64,000 bases of DNA from Amycolatopsis sp. 2-15 (lineage in GTDB: Bacteria; Actinomycetota; Actinomycetes; Mycobacteriales; Pseudonocardiaceae), in the NCBI RefSeq assembly GCF_030285625.1, contig NZ_CP127294.1:6728001-6792000 (forward strand), read 5' to 3'. Position numbers and translations under genes: made by a program. The notes under the pieces were generated by a model. It ran no database searches. It had not been told where the DNA came from and saw nothing but the letters and a program-made list of their open reading frames with translations. Below, piece by piece: positions 32,476 through 42,483 of the stretch. The first letter of the stretch is position 1; each line of letters begins with the position of its first letter.

Positions 32476-33286
32476 GTGGACAACCTCCTCGGCGACTACC
32501 TCCGGGCGCGGCGCGAGCTCGTCTCACCCGAAGACGTCGGACTGCCCGCCGGCAGGCGGCGGCGCGTGCGCGGCCTGCGCCGCGAGGAGCTGGCGCTGCC
32601 GGCCGGGATCAGCAGCGACTACTACATGCGTCTCGAACAGGGCCGCGACCACAACCCGTCCGCGCAGGTGCTCGACGCGCTCGCCCGTGTGCTGGGCCTC
32701 GACGACGCCACGAACCACCTCCACAGCCTCACGGCCCCCCGCGCCCGCCACCGCCGCGGGCCCGGCGCCGGTGGTGCCGCCGAGCATCGCCGAGCTGATC
32801 GGCACCTGGCCGGCCACGCCCGCGTACGTGCAGGACCGCCTCACCAACGTCCTCGCCGCCAACGCCATCGCCACCGCGCTCTCGTCCCACTACGCGGCCG
32901 GCCGCAACCTCCTGCGCGAGGTTTTACTCGACCCCGCCGAGCGGGACTTCCGCGTCGACTGGGACGAGACGACGGCCGACGGCGTGGGCGGCCTGCGCGC
33001 CTCGCTCGGCCGCGACGTCGGCGACCCCGCAGCCATCGAGCTGGTCACCGAGCTCTCCGCGAAAAGCGAGCGCTTCCGCGAGCTGTGGTTCCGCCACGAC
33101 ACCAAGCCCCGCACCGGCCACCTCGCCCGCTTCTGCCACCCGGCCGCCGGCCCCCTCGACCTCCACAGTTACAAGTTCACTCTGCCCGGCCCCGACGCGC
33201 TGTCGCAAGTGGTCTTCCACGCCGTGCCGGGCAGCCGCCACACCGACGCGCTCGCGTCGCCGGCCAACCTCGCCCACAGCAAGTAG
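32476..33286 (+). pseudogene. MmyB-like XRE-family regulator, single frameshift
   Basis: From GTG 32476 the first frame gives a complete HTH (LGDYLRARRELVSPEDVGLP, RRVRGLRREELALPAGISSD, YYMRLEQGRDHNPSAQVLDA). It breaks at the C run 32735-32740. Removing one C joins it to a complete ligand-binding domain (PSIAELIGTWPATPAYVQDR, LVTELSAKSERFRELWFRHD, GPLDLHSYKFTLPG) ending at 33286. The total would be about 270 residues, the family norm. It is closely related to the 5'-truncated copy at 23.8-24.5 kb. The break may be a sequencing error. Confidence 0.78.
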
Positions 33287-33292
33287 CAGGCC

Positions 33293-33335
33293 CTGCCGCG
33301 GGCGGGTCCCGCACACCCGGACCCGCCCGCGGCAG
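33293..33335. terminator. Strong bidirectional terminator hairpin
   Basis: CTGCCGCGGGCGGGTCC and GGACCCGCCCGCGGCAG form a perfect 17-bp stem with a 9-nt loop, placed seven bases after the XRE gene and 78 bp before the end of the convergent glxR gene. There is no U tract, as is usual in high-GC actinomycetes. Confidence 0.75.
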
Positions 33336-33413
33336 AAACTCGGCTCGCTCTCGAACTCCGTCACCGCACAGTCTCCACCAGAACCGGCAAGCGCGGCGAG
33401 ACCCAGGCCAGGG

Positions 33414-34295
33414 TCAGCCTTCGCGTCCGGACAGTTCCTCGACGACCTTCAGCAGCGCCGAGTGGTCCAGCGACCCATGACCCATGGCGCGTCCGGCGGC
33501 GACGAGCTGGGCGACCAGCCCGGTCAGCGGCAGCGCGACGTCGGCCTGGCGCGCGGCCGCGAGCGCGATGCCCATGTCCTTGTGGTGCAGGTCGATCCGG
33601 AAGCCCGGCTGGAACTGCCGCGCGACCATCGACTTGCGCTTGAGTTCCAGGATCCGGCTGCCCGCGAGCCCGCCCGCCAGCACCTCGAGCCCGGTGCCGG
33701 CGTCCACCCCGGACGCCTCCAGCAGCACGATCGCCTCGGCGACGAGCCCGTAGATGCCGCCGACCACAAGCTGGTTGGCCGCCTTCACGACCTGGCCCGC
33801 GCCGTGGGGTCCCACGTGGACGATCGTCTTGCCGAGCACCTCGAAGATCGGACTGGCCGCCTCGAAGTCCTCGGCCTCGCCACCGACCATGATGGACAAC
33901 GCGGCTTGCTCCGCGCCCGCCTGGCCTCCGGAGACCGGCGCGTCGAGCACCCGGATCCCCTTGGCACCACCGGCTTTGGCGACGGCGATCGACGTCTCCG
34001 GCCGGATGGTGCTCATGTCGGCCAGGAGCGTGCCCGGCTTGACGACGTCGAGCACTCCGCCCGCCGCCAGCACCACCTGCTCGACCTGCGGATGGTCGGG
34101 CAGCATCGTGACGACCACCTCCGCCTCGGCCACCGCGTCGGCCACGTCGGACGCCGCGCGCCCGCCCGCCGCCGTCAGCTTCGCCAGCGCGTCGGCACTG
34201 AGGTCGAAACCGCTCACGTCGTGTCCCGCACCGGCCAGGTGCGCGGCCATCGGCGTGCCCATCACGCCGAGACCGATGAAGCCCACCTTGCTCAT
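33414..34295 (-). CDS. glxR: 2-hydroxy-3-oxopropionate (tartronate semialdehyde) reductase
   Basis: 293 residues from ATG 34295. The Rossmann start is KVGFIGLGVMGTPMAAHLAGAGHDV, the beta-hydroxyacid dehydrogenase signature. The substrate loop is DAPVSGGQAGAEQAALSIMVGG, and the catalytic lysine lies in GAGQVVKAANQL. It reduces tartronate semialdehyde to glycerate with NAD(P)H. It overlaps the hydroxypyruvate isomerase stop by four bases; the pair is the usual hyi-glxR unit of glyoxylate and allantoin catabolism. Near an oxalate island it would channel glyoxylate-derived C3 units to glycerate. A glyoxylate carboligase itself is not seen. Confidence 0.88.
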   Translation of the reverse strand: MSKVGFIGLGVMGTPMAAHLAGAGHDVSGFDLSADALAKLTAAGGRAASDVADAVAEAEVVVTMLPDHPQVEQVVLAAGGVLDVVKPGTLLADMSTIRPETSIAVAKAGGAKGIRVLDAPVSGGQAGAEQAALSIMVGGEAEDFEAASPIFEVLGKTIVHVGPHGAGQVVKAANQLVVGGIYGLVAEAIVLLEASGVDAGTGLEVLAGGLAGSRILELKRKSMVARQFQPGFRIDLHHKDMGIALAAARQADVALPLTGLVAQLVAAGRAMGHGSLDHSALLKVVEELSGREG

Positions 34296-35119
34296 TTGTC
34301 TCCCCTTCGCTCTTCCGGCAGCCAGGCCAGCGACGCGAGCGTGGGACCGTCCGGTTTGTACTCGATCCCCACGTGTCCGCGGTAGCCCGCCACCGCCAGC
34401 TTTTCCAGGTGTCCCTCGAGGTCCAGCTCCCCCGTGCCCGGCTGGTGCCGGCCCGGCGCGTCGGCGATCTGCACGTGTCCGGTGCGCGGGGTGTACTCCG
34501 CGATCACGGAGTCGAGGTCGTCGCCGTTCACCGCCAGGTGGTAGAGGTCCGCGAGCAGCCGCACGTTGTCCAGCCCCAGCCGGTCCATGACCGCCACGGC
34601 GTCCGCGGCCGTCTTGAGCGGGTAGGCCGGGGTGCCCGAGAGCGGCTCCAGCACCAGCTGAGCCCCGATCTTGCCCGCCGCCTCGGCGGCCGTGGCCAGC
34701 TGCTGCAGCGCCAGCGCGTCCTGTTCGGACGGTTCGACGCCGTCGAGCCGGTTGCCGTACAGCGCGTTGAAGCTGCGGCAACCGAGGCGTTCCGCGATCC
34801 CGATCGCGATGGTGAGGCTCACGGCGAACTCCGCCTCGCGCCCGACCCACGACACGAGCCCGCGCTCGCCCGCGGCCATGTCGCCGGCGAACAGGTTGAG
34901 CCCGGTCAGCTGCACGCCGGCCTGCTCGATGGAGCGCACGAACTTCTCGACCTCGACCGGGCGCGGGTCGGCGCTGTCGAACGGCCACCAGTACTCGACC
35001 GCGGTGAAGCCCGCTGCCCGGGCGGCCTGCGCGCGCTCGAGCAGCGGGAGCTCGGTGAACAGGATCGACAGGTTGGCGGTGTAGGGCAGCGAGTGCCGCA
35101 CTCCGGCGGGACCGGTCAT
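34292..35119 (-). CDS. hyi: Hydroxypyruvate isomerase family protein
   Basis: 275 residues. It is a TIM-barrel sugar-phosphate isomerase/epimerase (AP endonuclease 2-like) with LPYTANLSILFTELPLLERA at the start, FAGDMAAGERGLV, LVLEPLSGTPAYPLKTAADA, LLADLYHLAVNGDD and GHVQIADAPGRHQPGTGELD. The glutamate and histidine/aspartate metal ligands sit in these last four blocks. It interconverts hydroxypyruvate and tartronate semialdehyde. It is the first gene of the hyi-glxR pair. Confidence 0.88.
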   Translation of the reverse strand: MTGPAGVRHSLPYTANLSILFTELPLLERAQAARAAGFTAVEYWWPFDSADPRPVEVEKFVRSIEQAGVQLTGLNLFAGDMAAGERGLVSWVGREAEFAVSLTIAIGIAERLGCRSFNALYGNRLDGVEPSEQDALALQQLATAAEAAGKIGAQLVLEPLSGTPAYPLKTAADAVAVMDRLGLDNVRLLADLYHLAVNGDDLDSVIAEYTPRTGHVQIADAPGRHQPGTGELDLEGHLEKLAVAGYRGHVGIEYKPDGPTLASLAWLPEERRGDK

Positions 35120-35168
35120 CGGATACCTCGGCTCATCGGATTGCTCTGACCTCTTGATTTCGTATAGT

Positions 35169-35182
35169 GGAAGCTTTCTTCC
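35169..35182. promoter_or_regulatory. Inverted repeat upstream of hyi-glxR
   Basis: GGAAG-CTTT-CTTCC is a perfect 5-bp dyad 50 bp before the hyi start; the adjacent TCCACTATACGAAA contains a further GAAA arm. The region probably holds the hyi promoter and its regulator site (an IclR-type protein would be usual for glyoxylate genes). Inference only. Confidence 0.35.
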
Positions 35183-35216
35183 GTAGTTCGAGAATAGCCG
35201 TCAGAGCTGCGCCGGG

Positions 35217-36296
35217 TCAACGGGCCGCGTGCAGTTCACGGCTCGCACCGTCACCGTTCACGCGGGCCGCGAGGTCCACCACGGTCTCGACGGTCGGCTC
35301 CAGCGCGCAGTGCGCCCGCGCGTCGCGGAAGCAGCGTTCGAGCACCGGGTCACCCGGGTAACCCGAGCACAGGCGCAGCGCCACCTCGGTCGTTGCCGTG
35401 ACGGTCTCCGCGGCGGTGAGCCAGAGGTGGAAGAACTTCGGCAACGCGTGCACGGGATCCCAGCTGTACGTGGCGAACGCGTCGGCGGCCAGCACCCGCA
35501 CAGCCGAAGCACGCAGGCGCAGGCGCGCGAGATCCGCTCCGGACCCGTCCCCCGAAACCCGCTCGATCGCCGCCTCGGCGAGACCCAGCGCGACGGCCGC
35601 GCCGAGGCCGAGGAACCACGGCAGCGCCAGATCGAGCACCACCTCGGCTCCCTCGCCGTCCCGGCCGAGGACCGTGTTCTCGGGCAGCTGCACCGGATCC
35701 GCACACACGGTGGTGGTCGCACTCGCGCGCAACCCCAGACCGCCACTGGCGGCGGGCACGAACAACCCGGGCGCATGGCCGGGCACGAACCAGACGGTCG
35801 CGCCACCCCGGCCGCTCGCCGGCCGGCTCGACCACACGTAGCTGTCGGCCTCCCCCGCCGCGACCACCCCGGCCTTCCGCCCGGTCAGGTCGACGACCCC
35901 GCCGTGGGAACCGGCCACGCCGTCCGGCGCGAGCAGGCGGCTGCCGGGCCCCGCGTCGACCAGCGCCAGCGTGCTGAGGTGGCGGCCCGCGGCGAGCTCC
36001 GCGCGCACAGATTGGTCCGCGTGCGCCTCCAGTACGGCGACGGCCGCGAAGTGCGAACGCAGCACCGTGGCCGTGCTCGCGCACGAACGCGCCACGACCT
36101 CGACCACGCGCGCGGCTTCGGCCAGTCCGTGGCCACCCCCGCCCAGCCGCCGCGACGCCGTCAGCGCCAGCACGCCCTTGCGGCTCAACGCGGCCATCGC
36201 CCCTCGCGGGAACCGCGCGAGCCGGTCGGCCTCGGCCGCGGCCGGTGCGACGGCGGAAGTCACGACTCGGGAGATTTCTTCAACAGAAGGCACCAT
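35217..36296 (-). CDS. Acyl-CoA dehydrogenase family protein
   Basis: 359 residues with the acyl-CoA dehydrogenase order. There is an N-terminal helical domain (FPRGAMAALSRKGVLALTAS, ARVVEVVARSCASTATVL), a central beta domain (GLGLRASATTTVCADPVQLP) and a C-terminal four-helix domain (LPWFLGLGAAVALGLAEAAI). The glutamate base is not in a canonical position, and the protein is shorter than fatty-acyl enzymes (about 380-400). It may be a DszC/flavin monooxygenase-like or pathway-specific member. It follows the formate dehydrogenase operon by 127 bp across a hairpin. Substrate unknown. Confidence 0.75.
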   Translation of the reverse strand: MVPSVEEISRVVTSAVAPAAAEADRLARFPRGAMAALSRKGVLALTASRRLGGGGHGLAEAARVVEVVARSCASTATVLRSHFAAVAVLEAHADQSVRAELAAGRHLSTLALVDAGPGSRLLAPDGVAGSHGGVVDLTGRKAGVVAAGEADSYVWSSRPASGRGGATVWFVPGHAPGLFVPAASGGLGLRASATTTVCADPVQLPENTVLGRDGEGAEVVLDLALPWFLGLGAAVALGLAEAAIERVSGDGSGADLARLRLRASAVRVLAADAFATYSWDPVHALPKFFHLWLTAAETVTATTEVALRLCSGYPGDPVLERCFRDARAHCALEPTVETVVDLAARVNGDGASRELHAAR

Positions 36297-36338
36297 TGCC
36301 CCCTTCGCTCAGGGTTTTCGGCAGGGAAAGAGCGCACG

Positions 36339-36399
36339 GGACCCGCCGTCCGCGCACGTCGGCCGGGGGGGGGCAGCCAGGACGGGGGACGGCGGGTCC
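36339..36399. terminator. Hairpin after the formate dehydrogenase operon
   Basis: GGACCCGCCGTCC (36339-36351) pairs perfectly with GGACGGCGGGTCC (36387-36399) around a 35-nt loop that contains a run of nine G. It lies 25 bp past the stop of the last fdh gene, reading leftwards. It probably terminates or attenuates that operon before the acyl-CoA dehydrogenase gene. Confidence 0.5.
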
Positions 36400-36423
36400 G
36401 GGGCAGGCGGGTCGGGGCCGCCG

Positions 36424-37347
36424 TCAGGTGTTCTGCACGTGCTGCCAGCCGAAGCGGCCCTTGATGCAGAGGTTGCCGTGGGTCACGGAGCTGTCGTGCG
36501 GGCTGGTGACCTTCACGATCTCGTTGTCCTGCACGTGGAGCGTGAGGTTGCAGCCGACCCCGCAGAACGTGCACACCGTCGTGGTCTGCGTCTGCGCGGC
36601 TTCGTCCCAGCTGCCGTCCTCGCGTTTGTCGTGCTCGGCCTTGAAGCTCAGCGCGCCCGTGGGACAGACCTCCACGCAGTTTCCACAGTAGACACACGCG
36701 CTGTCGGGCAGCGGCGTCGAGAACTCCGTGGAGATCCGTGCACCGAAGCCGCGCCCGGCCACGGAGATGGCGAACGAGTTCTGCCACTGGTCGCCACAGG
36801 CGTCCACGCACTTGTAGCACAGGATGCACTTGCCGTAGTCCCGCACGTAGAGCGCGTTGTCCACCTTGACCGGCTGGCGCACGGTGGCCGCGGTGAGGCC
36901 GTCGACGGGCTCGTGCTCGCCCGGCAACGCGTCGTCCCGATCGTCGGAAGGCGGCGCCGGCGGCCCGAACCGCTCGGGGTCGGCGCCCGTCTCCGCCATC
37001 CACTCCGCGACACCGGGGGTGGTCGAGAGGTCGGTCGCCGAGCCGAGCAGCTCCAGTACCACCTTGCGGCTCGTGCGGGTCCGCTCGGAATCCGTGTGCA
37101 CGACCATGCCCGGTTCGGCCTTGCGGGAACACGAAGGCACAAGCGTCCGCGAACCCTCCACCTCGACCATGCAGACCCGGCACGCGTTGGCGGGCTTCAG
37201 GGTGTCGCCGTAGCAGAGCGTGGGGATCTCCTTCCCCACGGCCGAGCAGGCGTCCAGAATCGTCGCGCCCTCGGGCACCCGGACCGTCTCACCGTCCACA
37301 GTGAACTCGACGAGCCGCTTCGGCAAGCCTATTTCGACAATGGTCAT
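36424..37347 (-). CDS. Formate dehydrogenase iron-sulfur subunit: N-terminal half of a split FdsA
   Basis: 307 residues. Domains in order: a [2Fe-2S] ferredoxin (C at PTLCYGDTLKPANACRVCMVE), a His/Cys-type [4Fe-4S] region, two [4Fe-4S] ferredoxin motifs (CILCYKCVDACGDQW and CVYCGNCVEVCPTGAL), and finally the molybdopterin-enzyme [4Fe-4S] domain (TVCTFCGVGCN...THGNLCIKGRFGWQ). In FdsA-type formate dehydrogenases these precede the molybdopterin domain in one chain of about 950 residues. Here the chain stops exactly after FGWQHVQNT, and the rest is encoded separately at 39173-41173. It is the third gene of the operon. A 20-bp duplicate of its start region lies just upstream. Confidence 0.85.
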   Translation of the reverse strand: MTIVEIGLPKRLVEFTVDGETVRVPEGATILDACSAVGKEIPTLCYGDTLKPANACRVCMVEVEGSRTLVPSCSRKAEPGMVVHTDSERTRTSRKVVLELLGSATDLSTTPGVAEWMAETGADPERFGPPAPPSDDRDDALPGEHEPVDGLTAATVRQPVKVDNALYVRDYGKCILCYKCVDACGDQWQNSFAISVAGRGFGARISTEFSTPLPDSACVYCGNCVEVCPTGALSFKAEHDKREDGSWDEAAQTQTTTVCTFCGVGCNLTLHVQDNEIVKVTSPHDSSVTHGNLCIKGRFGWQHVQNT

Positions 37348-37381
37348 GACTCCTCCACGGGAGCGAGTGTGTCGTCGGTGG

Positions 37382-37398
<17 letters not shown>
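37341..37398. repeat. 20-bp direct repeat at the nuoEF/fdsA-N junction
   Basis: TGGTCATGACTCCTCCACGG occurs at 37341-37360 and 37379-37398. On the minus strand each copy supplies GGAGGAGTCATGACC. The upstream copy contains the stop of the NuoE-NuoF gene overlapped by an ATG that opens a 13-codon frame (MTTDDTLAPVEES); the downstream copy supplies the ribosome-binding site and ATG of the next gene. A short duplication probably created this coupling element. Confidence 0.6.
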
Positions 37399-39163
<1,765 letters not shown>

Positions 39164-39172
39164 CCCGGCCCC

Positions 39173-41173
39173 TCAGCCCGCGACCGCGTCGAGCTGTGTC
39201 TTCCGGGGCCGAGCCCCGGACCCCAGCCGGGGTGCAGGCCCCGCTGGGCCCCCTGAAGGCAATTTGTCCACGCGGATAGCAGCGGCCTTGTACTCTGCGG
39301 TGCCCGCAACGGGGTCCGTGGCCTCGATGGTGATCACGTTGACGTCGACCTCGTCCGGGAAGTGGAACGTCATGAACGCCAGGCCCGGGCGCAGCCCCTC
39401 GTCGATCCGCACCGGCGCGACGATCGCACCGCGCCGCGACGAGACCTGCACCATTTCGTCCTCCACCACACCGAGCAGCGCGGCGTCGGCCGAGCACAGG
39501 TCGAGCGTCTCGCCACGCCGGCGCGGCGACGGGAACCCACCCGACTGCACGCCGGTGTTGTACGAGTCGAGCCGCCGGCCCGTGGTGAGGCGCAGCGGGA
39601 ACTCGTCGTCGAGCACGTCGACCGGCGGGCTGTGGCGCAGCACGGTGAACGGCGCCGGGCGGCCGCGCTCGGCCGGGTCCTCGGCCCACAGGCGGGCGTG
39701 CAGGAACGACGGCTCCAATGCGTCCTCGCTGTAGCAGGGCCACTGGATGCCGCCGAGCTCCTCGAGCCGCTCGTAGCTCATGCCGGCGTGGATCGGCGAG
39801 AGCGAGCGCAGCTCGTCCCACACCTCGCGCCCGTCATCGCCGCTGTAGTGCCAGTCGTGGCCCAGCCGGCGGGCGAGCTCGCAGAGCAGCTCGATGTCGT
39901 CCCGCGCGCCGCCCGGCGGGTTCACCGCCTTGCGCACCCGCTGCACGCGCCGTTCGCTGTTGGTGAAAGTGCCGTCGCTCTCGCACCACGCGGCCGAGGC
40001 CGGCAGCACCACGTCGGCGAGCTGCGCGGTCTTGGTGAGGAAGATGTCCTGCACCACCAGGTGCTCGATGTTCGACAGGCGCTTGATCGTGTGCTCGCAG
40101 TCGGCCTCGGACTGCACCGGGTTCTCCCCGATCACGTACACGCAGGTGATCAGGCCGTCCTCCATCGCCTCGAGCATCTGCGTGAGGTTCTTGCCCTTGT
40201 GCGGCGGGATGTGCGAACCCCACACCGCGTCGAACTTCGCGCGCACGGCCGGGTCGAGGATGTCCTGGAAGCCGGGCATCCGGTCCGGGATCGCGCCCAT
40301 GTCGCCGCCGCCCTGCACGTTGTTCTGCCCGCGCAACGGGTTCAGCCCGGCGCCGTAGCGCCCGACCTGCCCGGCCAGCAGCGACAGGTTGATCAGGGAC
40401 AGCACGTTGTCGGTGCCGTTGTGGTGCTCGGTGATGCCCAGCGTCCACGACATCTGCCCGCGATCGGCGCGCGCGTAGGTGTGGGCCAGCTCCTTGATGA
40501 GCTCGGCCGGCACCTTCGTGACCTGCTCGGCGACCTCGAGTGTCCACGGCTCCACGGAGGCGGCGAACTCCTCGTAGCCCTCCGTGGCCCGTTCGATGAA
40601 CGTGGTGTTGGCGAGTCCGGAGTGGATGATCTCCCGCGCGATCGCGTTGGCGAGCGGGATGTCGGTGCCCACTTCCAGCTGCAGCTGCCGGTGCGCCCAC
40701 TTCGCGGTGCTGGTCTGGCGCGGGTCCACGACGAAGAGCTTCGCTCCCTTGTGGACGGCCTTGAGCACGTGCTGGAAGAAGATCGGGTGCGCCTCGCGCG
40801 GGTTACCGCCCCAGATCACGATCACGTCGGCGTCTTCGATCTCCGCGTACGACGACGTGCCGCCGCCGCTGTCGAACACCCGCGCCAGACCCGCCACGCT
40901 CGGCGCGTGGCAGGTCCGGTTGCACGAGTCCACGTTGTTCGTGCCCATCACCGCGCGGGTGAACTTCTGGGCGACGAAGTTCATCTCGTTCGTGGCCCGC
41001 GCGCAGGAGAACATGCCGAACGCCTCGGGCCCCTTCGTCTCCAGCGTGCGCCGGAACCCCGCGGCGGCGCGGTCGAGCGCCTCTTCCCACGTCGCCGGCC
41101 GCAGCACACCGGAGTCCCGCACCAGCGGCTCCGTCAGCCGGGCGTACGGCGTGGTGTCCTTCCTGCGCTTCAT
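39173..41173 (-). CDS. Formate dehydrogenase molybdopterin catalytic subunit (C-terminal half of a split FdsA)
   Basis: 666 residues, starting directly in the molybdopterin domain (ARLTEPLVRDSGVLRPATWEEAL) without the usual N-terminal [4Fe-4S] domain, which is encoded at 36424-37347. The catalytic pair is C88-H89 in SCNRTCHAPSVAGL, a cysteine rather than selenocysteine enzyme. MGD-binding segments include VIWGGNPREAHP, GQNNVQGGGDMGA, and the C-terminal MoCo-dinucleotide domain (FPLRLTTGRRLDSYNTG, FHFPDEVDVNVIT). It oxidises formate to CO2 in the cytoplasm. It is first of the fdh genes, 31 bp after the PanE-like gene. Maturation would need MoeA and FdhD, both in the window. Confidence 0.9.
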   Translation of the reverse strand: MKRRKDTTPYARLTEPLVRDSGVLRPATWEEALDRAAAGFRRTLETKGPEAFGMFSCARATNEMNFVAQKFTRAVMGTNNVDSCNRTCHAPSVAGLARVFDSGGGTSSYAEIEDADVIVIWGGNPREAHPIFFQHVLKAVHKGAKLFVVDPRQTSTAKWAHRQLQLEVGTDIPLANAIAREIIHSGLANTTFIERATEGYEEFAASVEPWTLEVAEQVTKVPAELIKELAHTYARADRGQMSWTLGITEHHNGTDNVLSLINLSLLAGQVGRYGAGLNPLRGQNNVQGGGDMGAIPDRMPGFQDILDPAVRAKFDAVWGSHIPPHKGKNLTQMLEAMEDGLITCVYVIGENPVQSEADCEHTIKRLSNIEHLVVQDIFLTKTAQLADVVLPASAAWCESDGTFTNSERRVQRVRKAVNPPGGARDDIELLCELARRLGHDWHYSGDDGREVWDELRSLSPIHAGMSYERLEELGGIQWPCYSEDALEPSFLHARLWAEDPAERGRPAPFTVLRHSPPVDVLDDEFPLRLTTGRRLDSYNTGVQSGGFPSPRRRGETLDLCSADAALLGVVEDEMVQVSSRRGAIVAPVRIDEGLRPGLAFMTFHFPDEVDVNVITIEATDPVAGTAEYKAAAIRVDKLPSGGPAGPAPRLGSGARPRKTQLDAVAG

Positions 41174-41204
41174 CTTCTGCCTCCAGGAGGTGGTGGGATG
41201 GGTG

Positions 41205-42191
41205 TCAGCCGACCGGCACGGCGGTGGCCGTGCGGTTCAGCAGGCCGATGGCCGCGTGCACGTGGCGCAGCGCGGGTGCGGGCACCCCGGTGAGCTCGGC
41301 CAGCTCGACGACGGCGCCGATGATGGCGTCGATCTCCAGCGGCTTGCCGGCCTCGAGGTCCTGCAGCATCGACGTCTTGTGGTGCCCGACGCGCCAGGCG
41401 CCGTCGATCCGCTTCTCCACGGAGACCTGGGGATCCGCCCCCGCGGCCCGGGCGATCGCAAGGGTCTCGGTCATCATCGTGGCGACGAGCTCGCGCGTGT
41501 CGTCGTGCTCGCACATCTGTGCCATCGTCGCCCGCGTCAGCGCGCTCAACGGGTTGAAGGCGACGTTGCCCATGAGCTTGACCCAGATGTCGTCGCGCAG
41601 GTTCGGCTCGACGGGCGCCTTGAGGCCGCCCTCGATCATCGCCTCCGACAGCGCGACGCAGCGGGGCGAGACCCCGCCCGCCGGCTCGCCCAGGGAGAAC
41701 CGCGTGCCCTCGAGGTGACGGATCACGCCCGGCTCCTCGATCACCGTGGAGCAGTAGACGACGCACCCGATGGCACGCTCGACCGCCATCACCCGGCTGG
41801 TCTCGCCGTCCGGGTCGACGGTCTCGACCCGGTGGCCCTCCAGGGGGTGTCCGGTCAGGCCGTGGAAGTACCACCACGGGATCCCGTTCTGCGCCGCGAC
41901 GAGCGCGGTGTCCGGGCCCAGCAGTGGTTCGAGCAGCGCTCCGCTGCTCGGGTAGGAGTGGGCTTTGAGCCCGAGGAAGACGAAGTCGACCGGGCCGATC
42001 TCGGCCGGGTCGTCGGTGACGTGGGGATGCGCGGTGAAGTCGCCGCGGGGACTGAGCACCCGGACTCCGTGTTCGCGCATCGCCTCGAGGTGCGCCTTGC
42101 GCGCGACCAGATGGACCTCGGTGCCGCCTCGGTGCATGGCCGCACCCACGTAGGCGCCGATCGCGCCCGCGCCCAGAACAGCAACCCGCAT
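41205..42191 (-). CDS. Ketopantoate reductase-family (PanE/ApbA) NADPH-dependent oxidoreductase
   Basis: 328 residues. The Rossmann motif is VAVLGAGAIGAYVGAAMHRG (GxGxxG), QNGIPWW is the conserved cofactor/substrate loop, and KLMGNVAFNPLSAL carries the catalytic lysine and asparagine. The C-terminal domain has a PLEIDAIIGAVVELAE helix. True 2-dehydropantoate reductases share these motifs. Its place as the first gene of the formate dehydrogenase operon, opposite a GntR regulator, suggests a different 2-keto acid substrate linked to oxalate or glyoxylate metabolism, but this is only inferred. Confidence 0.82.
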   Translation of the reverse strand: MRVAVLGAGAIGAYVGAAMHRGGTEVHLVARKAHLEAMREHGVRVLSPRGDFTAHPHVTDDPAEIGPVDFVFLGLKAHSYPSSGALLEPLLGPDTALVAAQNGIPWWYFHGLTGHPLEGHRVETVDPDGETSRVMAVERAIGCVVYCSTVIEEPGVIRHLEGTRFSLGEPAGGVSPRCVALSEAMIEGGLKAPVEPNLRDDIWVKLMGNVAFNPLSALTRATMAQMCEHDDTRELVATMMTETLAIARAAGADPQVSVEKRIDGAWRVGHHKTSMLQDLEAGKPLEIDAIIGAVVELAELTGVPAPALRHVHAAIGLLNRTATAVPVG

Positions 42192-42222
42192 GGTGTGCCT
42201 CCCGCTCGGTCGAACACAGCGA

Positions 42223-42237
42223 TTGCATACAGTATCC
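42223..42237. promoter_or_regulatory. GntR-type operator ATAC-N-GTAT, copy 1 (fdh operon / gntR)
   Basis: TTGCATACAGTATCC holds the palindrome ATACAGTAT (42227-42235), 36 bp from the start of the panE-fdh operon and 247 bp from gntR. The same core occurs before the oxc-frc operon (50146-50154) and the OxlT-like transporter (58565-58573). A looser pair of half-sites, ATAC and GTAT 8 bp apart, lies at 42391-42406 nearer gntR. Confidence 0.65.
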
Positions 42238-42483
42238 CGGGAAGTCCTCAGGCACCAGGATCCGGTGATGGAATTCGCCGATGACAGCCGGGCGGAGCAG
42301 GCCTACCCGGCACTGATTGTCATTTCGGGACTGCCCATTGATCCACTTCGGGTGAGATCCAGGCCACAGAGTGAAGAGTTGGGATTTTGCATACCAAAAC
42401 CTGTATTCTTGGCTCAGCTCCACGAGATCCCGCGGTTTCCCCGCAGTCGTGCGGACCGCGTCAACCCAGACCAGAGGTGCCCC

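Noticed and set aside
39173..41173. Selenocysteine formate dehydrogenase
   Set aside because: The active-site codon reads cysteine (C88 before H89), there is no in-frame TGA, and no SECIS-like need arises.
41205..42191. Housekeeping PanE of pantothenate synthesis
   Set aside because: Motifs allow it, but the gene leads a formate dehydrogenase operon with a GntR-type site and has no panB/panC nearby, so I kept only the family name.
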